From NCBI RefSeq assembly GCF_021917145.1, contig NC_061077.1, positions 10,935,251 to 10,999,250 of the forward strand: a stretch of DNA of 64,000 nt. Direction: 5' to 3'. The notes under the pieces are model-generated. The model did no database searches, was not told the origin of the DNA, and worked only from the letters and a program-made list of their open reading frames with translations. A program made the translations under genes and the position numbers. Shown here piece by piece: positions 45,233 to 58,300 of this stretch. Positions within the stretch are counted from its first letter, which is position 1; each line of letters starts with the position of its first letter. This DNA is from Hypomesus transpacificus (Eukaryota > Chordata > Actinopteri > Osmeriformes > Osmeridae).

Positions 45233-46048
45233 ATATGTTGTACCATAGCTGTTTCATATCCTCTGTTTTACCACAGCATACAGACTGTTCTTGAATGCAG
45301 AGGGTGGTGAGCTACAGGCAATGCTGTATATCATGTCCCCAAGCTCACGATCCATGTACAGAATCTCTAAGAATAGCAAATGTAACCACCCTAGTTAAAG
45401 GAGGACATGTGGTGTGATTCTAGAACCCTACTTTTGTCCCTTTTCTGCGAGACCTGCATTTACAATTCTCAGAACGCATGGATAAATTGGATATTCAATG
45501 CTGTTACCTTGGAAACAGGCATGTGTCCCTCTTTGTGTAAATGCTGGAGCAAATGGGTCCTTAGTTTGTATGCCCTATGGAGATGCAGAATGCCATGCCT
45601 AATGCTTAACCATTCATCCCTCAATGGTGGTAACTTTGATGGTGAGAGAATTTCAGCTTGCGATGAATGGGTTTTGTTAATATAATGACTATCAAACAAC
45701 ATCCTTTGTCTAGTTGGCAAAAAATAGACATGTAACAGGGACCAGTATTACCTTTTTTTCCATTTGCGAAACAGCTGTTCGATGCCTCAGATTCCAGTGT
45801 GACTAAGCAAAAATGTGAAGGAACAATGACCTTGATACCAATGTGACTGAACTGTGTGGTTTCCTTCGTTGGTCATTCTGTGATGATGCACGACAGGCTT
45901 GGAAGTGATCATGTTTTGCAAACTGACTGATGTTCATTAGTAACAGATGGAATCAAACACATTATTTATTTCAGTGCTTTCACATGACCATTCTACCATC
46001 TTGAGAAGAAGCAATGAAAAGACGGTCCGATTCTTTGTTATATTAATA
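45233..46048. other. spacer with an unassigned minus-strand frame
   Basis: No gene recognised. A minus-strand frame of 83 codons (45469-45720; contains LPPLRDEWLSIRHGILHLHR) reads like protein but has no start context, no splice partners and no family I recognise; it may be a transposon remnant or chance. Confidence 0.3.
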
Positions 46049-47419
46049 TATGTATTTATTTATTTCCTTTTTATCATATGTTAGTTTAGACTTTGTAAAT
46101 CTTACAGGTCCCATGTGCATGGACCTACCATCACAGCACACATATTGGCACAACAAGATTGATGAGATATCACATATTTTCATCACACAAATGCAAGATT
46201 CTTGGGAAAGACAATTAAGTGGGCCTAATAACAAATTTGAACTTAAAAAAGACTGAAATGGGGATTGAAATAGGATGTGCCAAAATAACATATAACTGTC
46301 ATGGAGACATAGTGAATATAGATGACCAAAGTATAAATAAGAAGAGGAAAATACAAAATAAAACCCTGACATGTACAGCAGTTGAGTAGCTTGAATGGGT
46401 GTAGTGAGTTTAGCCAAGGGGATGCCTGCAAAGCACAATGCTCTCCCTAACATGAAATAAAATAACCTCTGTCTTTAAATAAGAAACTGCTGACAATATA
46501 AAAATACATGGCATTGTACTGTAGTTCATTAAATAAACCAACAATTTATATATAAAATATTATATTGACGTGTATAAAAATATGCCTGACAACTTTTGGA
46601 AAGGGCAACCGCCATAAGCATTTTAGTTTGCCTCTTTAGAACGCACACAGTCAACCACAAAAATCCAACATATGTACAAACAATCAACTAATAAGCAGTC
46701 GGAACACCATTTTGACAAATGAATGGAAAGATGCAAGATCCAAGATGATGTTTTATGACTGCATTCCGACTTGGTTATAGAATAGATGTCAAATTCAAGC
46801 AGTACTGCATGGAAATACATACTCCAAAATAAGTTAATAGAAAAGAAATATTCTATCAATGAAGTGTAGTAATGTCAGTGTATCTTTGGAGAGAGGGAAA
46901 GAGGACGGTGAAGGAGACACGTCTGGAACACTGTGTCACACCATCAGCATTAACAGTATTTCAGCCCACTGAGATAGTAACAAACACAGGCAGTGTTAGC
47001 TATCCTAAAAGAGAACATCTACAACGAAGCCAGGACAAGAGCCAGGGAATAGATTACTCAGAACTGCAGTTGGATCTGTTAAGTTGAGGCAGTTATGGAG
47101 CAGTACTATAGTGAGATTCAGCAAGTCACTGAATTGAGAATGCAGGTGTCTCATGCTGCTGCAAAGACTGATTGACGTTCAGCTTGATGTTACTACTGAG
47201 GTGTAGTGTATGTGTGTCATTTAGATCGTGTAGAGTGCATTAACCTAATTCGGGCTAATTTCCATTAGAAGTGGTTTTTCCCTGCTGTCTCGTGTCCAGG
47301 CAGTGTCTAGCTCAAGCTAAAGCCACCCCCTCTCCCCATACTCCTCCTCCATCTCCTCCTCCTCCTCCTCCATCTCTTTCTCTTCCTCTGGGCTCAGAGC
47401 ACTGGGACAGAGTCATCCC
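46049..47419 (-). other. igfbp6: igfbp6 3' UTR
   Basis: AT-rich sequence after the igfbp6 stop codon on the minus strand, with overlapping AATAAA signals at 46064-46055. No coding sequence. A (TCC)n stretch occurs at 47341-47375 next to the stop codon. Confidence 0.5.
46055..46064 (-). terminator. igfbp6: candidate poly(A) signals, igfbp6
   Basis: Two overlapping AATAAA hexamers on the minus strand, 1.36 kb past the stop codon. Confidence 0.45.
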
Positions 47420-49834
47420 TCACTCTCCATCGCATGGTAGAGCACCGTCTTCACTGGCACGTGAGGGCACGGCAGCGCCCAACTCATCCACACACCAACA
47501 GTGGCCGCGCTGCATGCCCTTGGAGGAGCGACACTGTGGAGAAACCGAGAGGGAGAGAGAGAGAGCGTGAGAGAGAGAGAGAGAATGATCAGTCATCACA
47601 GCATAGCAGAGCTGACTGACTCTGCCCACAGCTCAGAGACTCAGAAAGAAGTGGCCTTTATTCTTCCAGCCTTGAATTTGGTACTGGGTCCTGGCTGCTT
47701 TAGACACAGAGTCACACACATCCATTAGCACGCACAAACCCAGGGGCATATCTTCATGTTAGAAACCTTCAGTATACCAACTGTACCTGCTTTTTTCTAT
47801 AGAAGCCACGGGTGTCACAGTTGGGTATGTAGATGTCCCGGTCAGACTGGAAGATTGTCAGCTCCAGTCCCCGCAGAACACTATTCAGTAGCTTACGGCA
47901 TGGTGCCTGAAAAGAACAGAGCAGAGATGCATTCATATACAAAATACCGCACAAACTCAACTAACTGGTCCTGTGGTTAGCTATTCCGTGAGGTGTGGAT
48001 GGTATTAGAACCCTATGACATGTGGATTCTGTACACAGGATTGAGGTCACTGATATAGCCTCAGCCCAAAAGGAGAAAACATGATCAAGATGTCACATAA
48101 TATCATGTCATTATATAATAATATTGTTACACAAGACTGTGCTTTTCAGGTCAGTGAGTGGTCTGACTGTGACTATTTCCTGGATTGTTCAGCAATCAAA
48201 TGTGATATAAAGAACAATTGAGAAAAATCCCTCGCTAGGCTCAAGTCGTTTCATTGCGATCAGCCTCATAAAGTGAGAAATCTGAGGCCGCCGCCATCAT
48301 CGCCTCGAAACTTTCCTGATTCACATCATGCTCAATTAGTTCTGCCGCATAGCAGCGTACACATCATGCACCATAATGCATGGCTATGGAGCGGTATAGA
48401 CGTGATGCTGCATCACCCAGATAGGAAACCAGCTCCAGTACATTCATGACTGTAGAGAGCTAACTCCTTCCACCAGACTGTCTGTGTGAATATGAAGACC
48501 TTATGTAAGCAGCCTAATATATCTCCTCAGAAAAAGCACCTTCTAGGCACAAGAAGAAATGAGATCAACTGAATGCATCAAGTGGCTCAATCATGCTATG
48601 TTTCGTACATGGAAAAACTTACTTTTTCTATTTCACCACTGTTTGAGGGATGTGGACCTAAGAGAAAACAGCACATTATCAAAAAAACTGAATGAAGCTG
48701 AAGCCATCTGTGAAACCGTCTGATGAATCTAGTGATTGAATGTGATATGACATGCAGAAATACATGAAGCAGGCACGCACTAGATACAGACATTCTATGA
48801 GAGACTTAATTTCCATTTGTACATTTCCTGTTTCTATCCTGCAAAAGGATCGCAGTGGCTTCGTTTGAACAGTAGATGGAGACCCTTGCAATAAAAAGCA
48901 ACATAATCAGAATGGCTGAAACCCAACTCACACTCATTCTGATTTCTGTCAAGAAAATTCACACATATAATTCACGCCCTCGCTTTGAAATTGTACAAAT
49001 CCCATACACATCTCACGCATGCATTCACGGACACACATCCTCTCACACACCGCTGCTTAGCCAAAGACAGCCTCGCAGGGTATTACATTGAAGAGTGTCG
49101 TAGAACAATTCCCTATCATAACGTTATTGCCAGTGTTATTACAGTGCTATTCCAAGAGCTTGACACTCATAAGTCATCACACTCTACAGCGGTCCCTCAA
49201 ATGACCAATTTGTCACAAGACACCACAGGCACTGCAGCACAGTGAGCACTGGCTCTTGCAAATCCATCTGTGGTGCATGTAATGCACCCAACATTAAATG
49301 GCATATACTTTCAGTAATAGCTTTTCCCCTCCTCTCCCTGGTTCACTCACTCCAGCAGCCCAACATTCGATTTTCACAGCGGGGGGAGAAAGCGTGTACG
49401 TGCTAGCTCCGTTGCTCGCCATGGTTAGGGCAGTAGTATCGGCTGACACTCAGGGACTGATTGCGTGCTAGATTGCCGGTAGAGTGCGTCCTCTTACCTG
49501 TGGGGTGGGGCCTCTCGGTGGGACTGGTCCTGCTGTGCTTGGCGCAGGAGCCCCTGCCCTGCAGCAGAGCCTGGAGGGGGCTGTGTTCCCGAGGCGGGGG
49601 GACACAGCGCAGCCCCTTGGCACAGCTCAGGGTATACACGCCACAGGGCTCACCCTGGGCCAACACGGATGTGCTGCCTGCACCAATATGGTCCCGAGGG
49701 GCCCGACCTGCCCCCACAGGGTCTTTGCAGGAGGGACAGACCTTGTATGGGCCCAAGCGGTTAGCCAGAGTCCAGGATCCACAGTGAGCAATCAGCAACA
49801 AGACAATGGCCGTTAAGTTGGAAAGGAGAGGCAT
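47420..49834 (-). CDS. igfbp6: insulin-like growth factor-binding protein 6, 4 coding exons
   Basis: Secreted carrier that in mammals prefers IGF-II. Exons: 49834-49498, 48657-48623, 47906-47787, 47533-47420; phases 1, 0, 0 agree; 201 residues. Start chosen at the ATG before the hydrophobic signal MPLLSNLTAIVLLLIAHC (likely cut near A24); no ATG lies further upstream in the frame. Seen: N-terminal IGFBP domain with CGVYTLSCAKGLRC and PLQALLQGRGSC, lacking the GCGCCxxC motif, as known for IGFBP6; a very short linker partly coded by a 35-nt exon 2 (GPHPSNSGEIEK); and a thyroglobulin type-1 domain with PNCDTRGFYRKKQC and the CWCV motif at 176-179. Head-to-head with spryd3, as in human. Teleosts often keep two copies (a and b); which one this is cannot be told. 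Confidence 0.93.
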
Positions 49835-50114
49835 TTTCTGTCCAGGTCTGAGGTTCTCCACACTCTCAGTCAAATGTGGCTGATGCTATTTCTGGATGTA
49901 TCTCTCTCCCCCCTCTCTCTTTCTCTCCCTCTCTTACTCTCTCTATTTCTCTCTCTCTCTTTCTCCTCTCTCTTCTTTACGTCTCTTCAGATTTCCTTGG
50001 TGCTTAGCCGGTTCAGTCGAGAGGCAGCCAGGAGTCCCCTGCAGTACCAGAGGAGACAAATGGAGATCGAGAGAGACACAGCAAAGCAGCAGCTTTTAAA
50101 GATCTGAAAGGCGG

Positions 50115-50290
50115 TGATAGAGAGGGGAGAGAGAGAGAGCACAGTTATGACACCTTCAGGGGCTGGGACTCAGAGAGAGAGAGAGAGACAGAGAGAGAGA
50201 GAAAGAAAAAGAGAGAGGGAGACAGAGAAGGAAAGGGAGAGAGAAGGAGAGAGAGAGAAAGAGGGAGAGAAACAGAGAGGAAAGGAGGGA
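50115..50290. repeat. GA-rich purine tract
   Basis: Imperfect GAGA, GACAGAGA and GGGAGA repeats just upstream of igfbp6. Confidence 0.95.
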
Positions 50291-50417
50291 GGGAATGGGG
50301 GATTATGTTCCTTTTGGAAATTATCAAAATCTCCCCACCCTTTTATCACATCAACAAACCCTATGTATGTATCTATAGATAATAGTGCTAAACATTAAAT
50401 GTAAGACAAGCTAGACT

Positions 50418-50500
50418 TCTAGCAAGAATGTCAGATTCAGATTCAAATTCAGTCATATTGTATTTGCCATGGTAACAAATAATCAGAGATATAGTGCTTT
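50418..50500 (-). mobile_element. LINE/SINE tail fragment, reversed
   Basis: On the minus strand it reads ..TTACCATGGCAAATACAAT.. followed by TGAATCTGAATC, the same type of ending as the copies at 38.4 and 45.0 kb. Short and diverged. Confidence 0.5.
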
Positions 50501-52984
50501 GCCTTTAACCACACTGCCTACAATGCCAAGCTTTATAACAATTGCATAATTCACCCTGAGAAGAGAGGACTAATCAACCATTGTATCTGCTTTGATTCTA
50601 TGTTAAGCATTAAGTGGTGAATTTTAGATTTTTTTTTTACTCTGGCAATATGTCCCATTCACAGTTTAAGTCTAGTTCTGCATTCAAAAGCATAAAGTGA
50701 ATTTCAAGTGCCAACTATCAGTAGCTCTTAGTTCTGGTCCAAAAACCACTTAACATTTTTCTGGGACACATTCCTGGAGATCAGCTACTGCACACTTACA
50801 GTCATAGAGTAGATATCTGGACTTGATACAGAAGCATGTGAGTTCAAATGTGTTCAGCAGATAAGTCACACCTAGTCAAAAGTGGATACAGTAGGCTATA
50901 TTAATGTTGTTGAAGCAAATAAAACAATGACATTTAGAGTAGAGATTAAAAAGCATGACACTGAAAGTGTTTTCTGTAAGTGTACACTTTGTGTTACAGG
51001 GTTATACACATTTATAACTATAACCCATTGCGGTTATGCAGTTTAGAAGACTGAACGAAATGCTATCTTGGGTTTTTACCTCCACAAAAGGGCTCATCCT
51101 TCTGTTTGCTGATTAGCAGTGTGCATGTGATCTGAAAACATGGTGGCATGTGGACAAGCTCCAGAACAGTCGTAATACTGACCACAGTGACCCTCACAAA
51201 ATATGTTTTATTTATCAAAATGCTGATATGATTGATGATATAATGCTGATATGATGAATGATACATGGACTAAATAATTTTTTATTCTGAAGTTTTTGCA
51301 GGCCAGTTGTTTGGATTGGAAGAGACATTAGCTGGATAATTAGGAGGACTTTCTTCCACTGGAATGTAGATAAGAAAAATGTGTGCCAGCTGATAATAAC
51401 GCAATCCATAAAACCTTTCAAATGTTTAAAACTGTACTCACAAACTGAACGCCATCTTCTAGATATCACTCTCACCCAGATCCCCTTAAACCCCTCTGAC
51501 CACAAACCATAGCTGGCACAGTAAAGGGCCGTGTTGATGTTTCGGTGTGAATGCTGTAGTCAATGCAATGTTTTGATTGTGTCAAATGACATAGTGAAAT
51601 CAGTTGCTGTATAGAAAGATAATGATCGACACTTTCTCGAGAACTGGGTACCTTGTTTTGTTTAGCTGAATTGGGAGGACCATTAGAATGGGTGGATAGA
51701 ATTGAGAGGAATTCCGCTCCTCCCCAGTTGAAACTGCTGTGTACGGCATGTCTGAGGCTGCTCTGAGGATGGTGTGAGAACAGTGTTTATTTGCTGTTGT
51801 CATGATGCAACACGAACATTATGACATCAAAGACAAATGAGTATTTCAGAGAGCATACAACCGGATTAAGATGTTGATCTAACGATGTTGACTTATTTTG
51901 GCATTGTGCCACTCTAAAATAAGGGCTTGCTGGTCTTGAAAACATACTGTATAGTGGATTGTGGCCAAGCGGTACATCCTACAGTCATGTAAGGACACAT
52001 TGAGGGGCTCACATGATCACCTACCACCATGGGTATGACTCGCTTAATCTGCCATTTGTCCTTTAAATTTCAGAAGTTCTCCTGGAACCTTACGAGAAGA
52101 AAAATCTGCTTGGTCGTCAGACGCCTGGTGTTCTTATTAGGAGTGATTAATATTGGCGCGGAGAGCAGAACTCACCTGCCGTCTTGTGTTCCCATCAGCG
52201 CTTACACACTCAGTCTGATTCCACATGTTTTGTCAGGAGAATGTTCCAAGAGACACGCCAGACCAATGGGGGCTCTCTTTTTCCACACTGGATTACTCAA
52301 TTTTCCTCCTTCTCCTCCACCTTCCTCCTCCGGCTCCACCCTTCCGTCCTCCTCCTTCTTTAACATATCCAGGTTAACCATGCTCTGACCCTGACCTCTG
52401 TCTCTACTTATATTATGGGTACAATCCCTCTAAACAACTGGACTTAAACCCTCCTTGCAAATATGGTAACACCTCTGGAGTTTTCTGGGGCTCCAAGTGT
52501 CACCCTTAATACAGACAACTTGCTGTCAAAAGGAAGATTTATGACTAATGGGAAGTAGGCTAATCTAGATTTACTAGTGTGTCACCTCACATGAACAATA
52601 ATGACTGTCAGTTTGTTAAGTTGTTATCTTTTAGAGAATGGAAATCATGTTAACTCACTTGACAGCTTTGCTTAGACACATACACATCCTTAACACACAC
52701 ACACACACACAGTCTATTGGGTGTTGTAGTCATGGGTGTCTGATGTCACTAAAAAGCGCCGAGCATTCTAAACTTTTAAAGTCATAACAAAAGTGAATGA
52801 AAAGGTTATTTAAAAAAATGTATTGACAAACTTGTGAAAAGGTAAGCGTTTCATTATGGTAAACAGCATTGTATTCTTATAACTAGTCGTACGTTGGACA
52901 GTAGACTCCTCCAATGAATGTAAGATGCCTGTTGCTAGCAATTGTAGCAAAATCCGAGCTTCCACTACAGTGATGTACTGTACT

Positions 52985-53010
52985 GTAGCTAGCTAGCTAA
53001 CTAGCCGGCG
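52985..53010. repeat. CTAG-rich patch upstream of spryd3
   Basis: GTAGCTAGCTAGCTAACTAGC, 550 bp before the spryd3 start codon. Confidence 0.7.
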
Positions 53011-53553
53011 TAGCAGAGTCTGGTGGAAAGACCGTGTAGGTGGTATTTAAAGTATAGTTAGGAAGCAAGGTCGCTTGCTAGTTTACTATTGATCCAACTA
53101 TATATTATTAATAACAAAAATTCGCCTCCATAATCGGCCAACATAGGTAGATTCAGTTAGTCATGCTGATGCTATCGGTTTGACAACCGTGACAGCTCTT
53201 ATTTCCGACAAACCCCCTTCACGAACCAGTGCCGTGCGCGGCTGTAGTGAATGCCGTGCTTGTTGCCAGCATGCACCCTGAAATTGCATTGTGAGAAAGT
53301 ACTTACATAGCCTAGTACTTATTGTTTGAGTATGTCTACATAAGACGTTATACATTAGCTATAAGCTCCTTCCTAATACTCAAAAGATACAACCCTTATT
53401 TAGTCAAATGTTCTTGTTTAAAATCACATTCTGTTTATATCAAGTAAATTACATCTGGAAAACGTTGTTCCCTCTTTAAAAATGGCTATCAATACGAACA
53501 CCAGCTAGTGTCTTGTTTATGTTTACGTATTCTTTTAACCTTGCTTCCGTGAG

Positions 53554-56500
53554 ATGGATGACATAAACCTGCAGTACAGATTTCTGAATTGGCGTCGACG
53601 CCGGATCAGAGATATCGGTGAGGTGCGAGCCGTGCGCGTTCAGGAGCGCTACAAGAGGATGTTGAAGGATGGAGACATACTCAGGTTAGAGTACAAACAG
53701 GCTACGCATTTGAAACGATCTCTATTGTATTGTATCTTTAATACGTGCTTTTACTTCCCATCTGCTGGGTGCTCTCTGTATAGCCACTTCCTGACTAGCA
53801 TGGCTTTTGCATCAGTTTTTGCTCTCCCGTGCCACATCCTCGACTAAGTCTGACGGTATTTTTAGAGATTGTTTTGGAGTATGAGACAATCTGAACCTCT
53901 CCTCTCAGCTCCCCCTATCAAAGTCCTGCAAAATTGCATCACTTTTTTACTGATCCATTAGGGATGTTCGGCAGACTGTGAGTTCAGACATTTAGTCGAG
54001 TAGCAGTGTATTGGTACTAGCCACTAGAAAAGCAAATAACATTTGAGTGTCATGGTGAATGTTGTTAGGCGATCAGGCCCTATCAAACACATAACTGCTC
54101 TACTGTACACAACTGTCATAGGGTTGGTGAAAGATTAAATGTTTTATTCCCTTGAAAACCTCCATGCATGTGTTTCCAGTAATGAGATGTTTTAATATAC
54201 AAAGATAGCTGTTTTATTAGACTTAACATTTTCGATTCAAATAATTGTCTGTTTAGGAAACTCGGCACTATCATTGAAACAGTTTGCTGATTGACTGATC
54301 AGGAGTTGCAGCTCCTCTGACACTTTTCTGATATGTTGTTGTCTGGTGTTCTAGTTACCAGGGGAACTCGGATGAGGTTGGTTGTTACGTGGCTCCCTAT
54401 CCTTTATCAAAGGGAAATTGCTACTTTGAGGTAAGAGCTGACACCTGCTTTCCACACTGCTGAAAATGAGTGTAGATCCTTTGATGATGATAGACATGTG
54501 TGTGTCCTAGTCCTTCATAACCTTGTCATGACTGGAGCCCTGGCTGGAAGCCTAAACCAAAGACAGAACCAAACTCATTTCTGTCTTGTGCATTTTTTTC
54601 GATGTGCCATACTTGTTTCAAAGATGAGCCCCCCTCTCCCATCTTCTCCGCTTTTTGCATTTAAAAGTATTTTTAAAGACAGGGTATGTTCCATTTTCAA
54701 CAGTAAATATTTTTGGGTTCTCTGACAATCATTCATTTTGAAATGTCGGGGATTATACACAACATGATAGGGTTTCTGGGACATACCATCTCTCTTGGTC
54801 GTGCCCAAGATTGCTTTTCCATCCATCCAGTAATCTTATCCTCTGGAATCTTATTGCTGACAATTCTCTTAACTTCATATTAAATTGCGAGAGCCCCCCT
54901 GCAGTTCACTAGTGCAAAACCACTACCTCAAAAATGTCCATGCAGTGTCGGTATGAAGGATAGGGTGTGGGTTAGAGGGGCATCTCTCTCTCTCTGTCTA
55001 TCCAAGGCTGAGGTTAATTGAACACACAGTTTTTCAGCGGGAGAATATTGCACATTTATTTAGCTGATACGCCCGTATGCCCTGTCCAGCAGACCCTGTG
55101 GTAAGGCAGTACAATTTGCAGAAGAAAGTGTCTATGTGATTTAGCACAGGAAAGCCTGCCAGGATTCAGTCATAAATTAGGGGATGGGAGAGGGTTTCAG
55201 CTGGGAATTTATGATGCCTTTCTAGAGAAGGCCTGTATGTGAGGAAGGGGGAAAGACAGACAGGCAGGCAGGCAGGCCCAGTGGCATGTGTGTGTTCAAG
55301 TTATGACAGTCGGGGCAGCCTTGATGGACTTCCTCTCCTGGGGTTTGGGCCTGGAAACCCTATAGGTTATCCAGCAGCTTCCAGCATGGGTTACCTCATC
55401 CTGCCTAGCTGTGCACACAGGAGAACCCCCACCTCACGGAGACAGCCAACCATTGGGGTTTGTCCTCCCGTTTCCGAGCCAAGCATTGTTTCATCAAGAA
55501 ATGGGAATCAGGCAGCCTGTGTCGTACTGCTTCAGTATGGGAATATGAATCGGTATGGGATATGCTATGTTAGATTAGACTGTGTGAGCGAGGGGCTTTT
55601 CCGCGATGGCATTTCTATGAATGTCATGTCATCCCCTGCCCTGACCCTGCAGATGTGTGTGTGTGTGTGTTTGAGCCCACAGTGTTTTCCCCCCCCCAGC
55701 TGATGACTCAAAGTATCCTCATTACACAAAGTGGGTCCGCACAGTCAGAGAAACGGCGTCCAGATGGGATTTCAAACGCTATTCACATTCGCAGCGCTGA
55801 TGCATAACTCAGGTTCTATTATATGAGTTTGACATTTCCAGCGAGGAGTCTAAGGTGACCATTAACGAACCCTCATCCGCGCATATACGCGGCGCGTTTC
55901 TCCCCATTGTGACGCATATCCTGTGAATTTCCCCCCCACATCTCGAAAGTTTGGGGGCTTTTTTCTTCCCGGCGAAGGTCGCGCCCCTGTCAGAATATGC
56001 GTCACCGGTGTCCTCGTGTTTCCTTGTTACGCATTCACAGGGGATTCGTTTCACCTTGGTCAGGACCCTGTGCGCTCCCTGCCGCTCCAAATCCATCTTC
56101 CACGGATGAAGACAGGCATCTGTGGCATTTCACGTCATTCCGCAGATTTATTTGAATTCCCCCCGGTGGTCACGTTATACTGCAATCCTCCTCGCGTCGG
56201 CCTGAGCGCTGTCCTTTTCCCCTACTTAGCGTTTATGTCGACGTGGCCACATGACCTGTGCACATACGTTTGTTGTTGAGATATTGAAATGCAGGCCCAG
56301 TGGATGCAGACCTGTCTAATGTGGTGCATCTTGTCCACACTGGAGCCAGTGTGCTGCAACTGACGAGGACGTTGAAGTCCTGTCCTGGAAAGAGGGCTGC
56401 AGCTGGACTTTCATTTAGGGGGAAACCAGAGGAGTTAATCGGACCGTTAATACTCCCAGGATTGCTGCGTTTGGGGAGTCTGTACTCGAGAGAAGGGCAG

Positions 56501-57748
56501 GGAGCGAGGGGGACAGCGACGGAGCAAGATATTCTGAGAGAGAGGGAGAGAGGGAGAGAGATGAAGAGAGAGAGAGACAGAGAGAGACAGAGAGAGACAG
56601 AGAGAGACAGAGAGAGAGAGAGACAGAGAGAGACAGAGAGAGACAGAGAGACAGAGAGACAGAGAGACAGAGAGAGACAGAGAGAGACAGAGAAACTAGG
56701 GCTGTGTGTGAAAGAAAGCAAGAGAGTATGAGGGTGTGAGAGAGAATGGGAGCGAGTTGGATAGCTCATCCCATCAGCCGAGCCAGAGCCAGGGAAGCAC
56801 TGTCCTCCTGTACGGGCCTGGATCACCTTTCACCTACATCTGCTTGGCAGTGCTGCTTGGCAGTGCAGCTGCTGCCCCTGGCTTGCTCGACTGCTGCTGG
56901 CCCTGGGAGGTTGCCCTGGCCGGTTGGAAGCGGTCCAGCCCATCCAAGGAGTCAGGCTGTGGGCAGTTGGCTATGAAGCTGCCTGAGCTTTCTTGGAAAG
57001 TCAATGATTTAATACCACCACCCCTGACACTGTTTTTCCATTCAGCAAAAGTTCTCACAGTGACTGTAGGGGTTTGTTATATCTTTAATCTCTGTTGCTG
57101 GAGGATCCTGTTTGGTGAAACCTTAACTTTGACACGTTTTTCGCTTTGCCGTCTTGATGAAATGTGTTTACACAGGTTGGACGAAACCACATAAAAGCGG
57201 AGGTGGTGCGAGTGGTATTTCCAGTACTCCTCTCTCTCTCTATGTGTCATATTACAGGTAACTATATTGGACACAGGGGTGAGAGGAACCATAGCTGTGG
57301 GCCTGGTGCCCCAGGGTTACAAGCTAGATCACCAGCCAGGCTGGCTGCCCCACTCCATTGCCTACCATGCAGACGATGGCAAGTAAGTCACTCAAGTCTT
57401 GAATACATACTAGTAGACTTTTATCTTTCTCATTGAGAGACTGCTGTGCTTGGAGATTGACCTTATAATCGGTGCACTGGGTTTGAAGTAACCATGCCTC
57501 GCTTCTGTCCTCTCCACTCTCCTCTTCAGACTGTACAATGGCAACCCAGTAGGCCAGCAGTTTGGACCCAAATGTAACCGTGGTGACAGAATTGGCTGTG
57601 GAATCTACCTGGAGCCATCTGAAGCTAGCTTGACAACGGTCTTCTTTACCAAAAATGGCAAAGAGGTAACATTCTTTATCACGAGATAAAGAATTGGCAC
57701 TTGGAACTTGAAGGCATAAGTGCGGAAGTTGACGTATCCCCTGTGTGT

Positions 57749-57784
<36 letters not shown>

Positions 57785-57962
57785 GGTGGGTTCGGCGGTG
57801 GTGCCCGTGTCTGCCGAGGGCCTGTTCCCCTCGGTAGGGATGCACTCCCTGGGGGAGGAGGTGAAGGTGGACCTGCAGGCGGAGTGGGCGACGCAGGAGG
57901 ACGACAGTCGGATGATGGTGGACGGCCAGGAGGACGAGTGGGGACGTCTGCACGACGTCAGG
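53554..57962 (+). CDS. spryd3: SPRY domain-containing protein 3, first five coding exons
   Basis: SPRY-domain protein of poorly known function. Exons: 53554-53684, 54355-54430, 57258-57382, 57530-57665, 57786-57962; phases 2, 0, 2, 0, 0 agree, giving 215 residues. The start is the first ATG after an in-frame stop (53536-53538): MDDINLQYRFLNWRRRR matches human MDDLNLHYRFLNWRRR; human has a further N-terminal extension absent here. Seen: first SPRY domain with GTIAVGLVPQGYKLDHQPGW, AYHADDGKLYNG, DRIGCGI, VFFTKNGKE, PSVGMHSLGEEV, and the conserved EDEWGRLHDVR at the last exon end. The second SPRY domain and C-terminus are not seen in the remaining 6 kb, so the gene runs off the right edge after a long intron. 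Head-to-head with igfbp6. Confidence 0.93.
56536..56695. repeat. (GAGAGACA)n tract, spryd3 intron 2
   Basis: Tandem GAGAGACA and GAGA units, about 160 bp. Confidence 0.95.
57741..57782. repeat. (GT)n repeat abutting the spryd3 exon 5 acceptor
   Basis: About 20 GT dinucleotides running directly into the acceptor GTGTTAG at 57785, in place of a normal pyrimidine tract. Confidence 0.95.
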
Positions 57963-58019
57963 GTGAGCCACACGGTAGGACCAACACCTCCCCGGGCACG
58001 CTCTGTCCTGGTGGGCTCT

Positions 58020-58300
58020 GGGTCGAGGGTCGCTCAGGAGGGGTGAGAGGGGGTGAGGAGGGTGAGGGCAGGGGAGAAGTGCGAGTAGAGTGAGGGGAGG
58101 GAGGATGGGTAAGGAGTGTGGAGGAGGGGAGGTGGGGAGGGGGAAGGGAGGTAAGAGGGGGGAGGAGGGGGAGGGGAGGTAAGAGGGGATTAGGGGGAGG
58201 GTATTAACCCTAGTTGAGGATAGGTGAGGAGTTGATGGAGGGTAGCAGGGTGAGAGGTGGTAGGAGTGGGGTGAGAGAGGGGTAGGAAGGGGAGTTACCT
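58020..58300. repeat. imperfect GGGGA/GGTGAG purine tract
   Basis: About 280 bp with almost no pyrimidines apart from T in GGTGAGG-like units; similar in motif to the minisatellite at 62.8 kb. Confidence 0.85.

Larger units (their letters stand above)
49835..53553. promoter_or_regulatory. divergent intergenic region igfbp6 / spryd3
   Basis: Holds the 5' ends of igfbp6 (left, minus) and spryd3 (right, plus). A TATA-like sequence facing igfbp6 is the TTTAAA at 50096-50101, about 260 bp upstream of its start codon. A pyrimidine tract lies at 49904-49990, a purine tract at 50115-50290, a LINE tail at 50418-50500, a CA run at 52696-52712 and a CTAG patch near 52990. The rest is AT-rich sequence without a recognised gene. 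Confidence 0.4.

Noticed and set aside
52029-52388. 119-codon plus-strand frame upstream of spryd3
   Set aside because: No recognised family, no splice context, pyrimidine-rich tail; likely chance.
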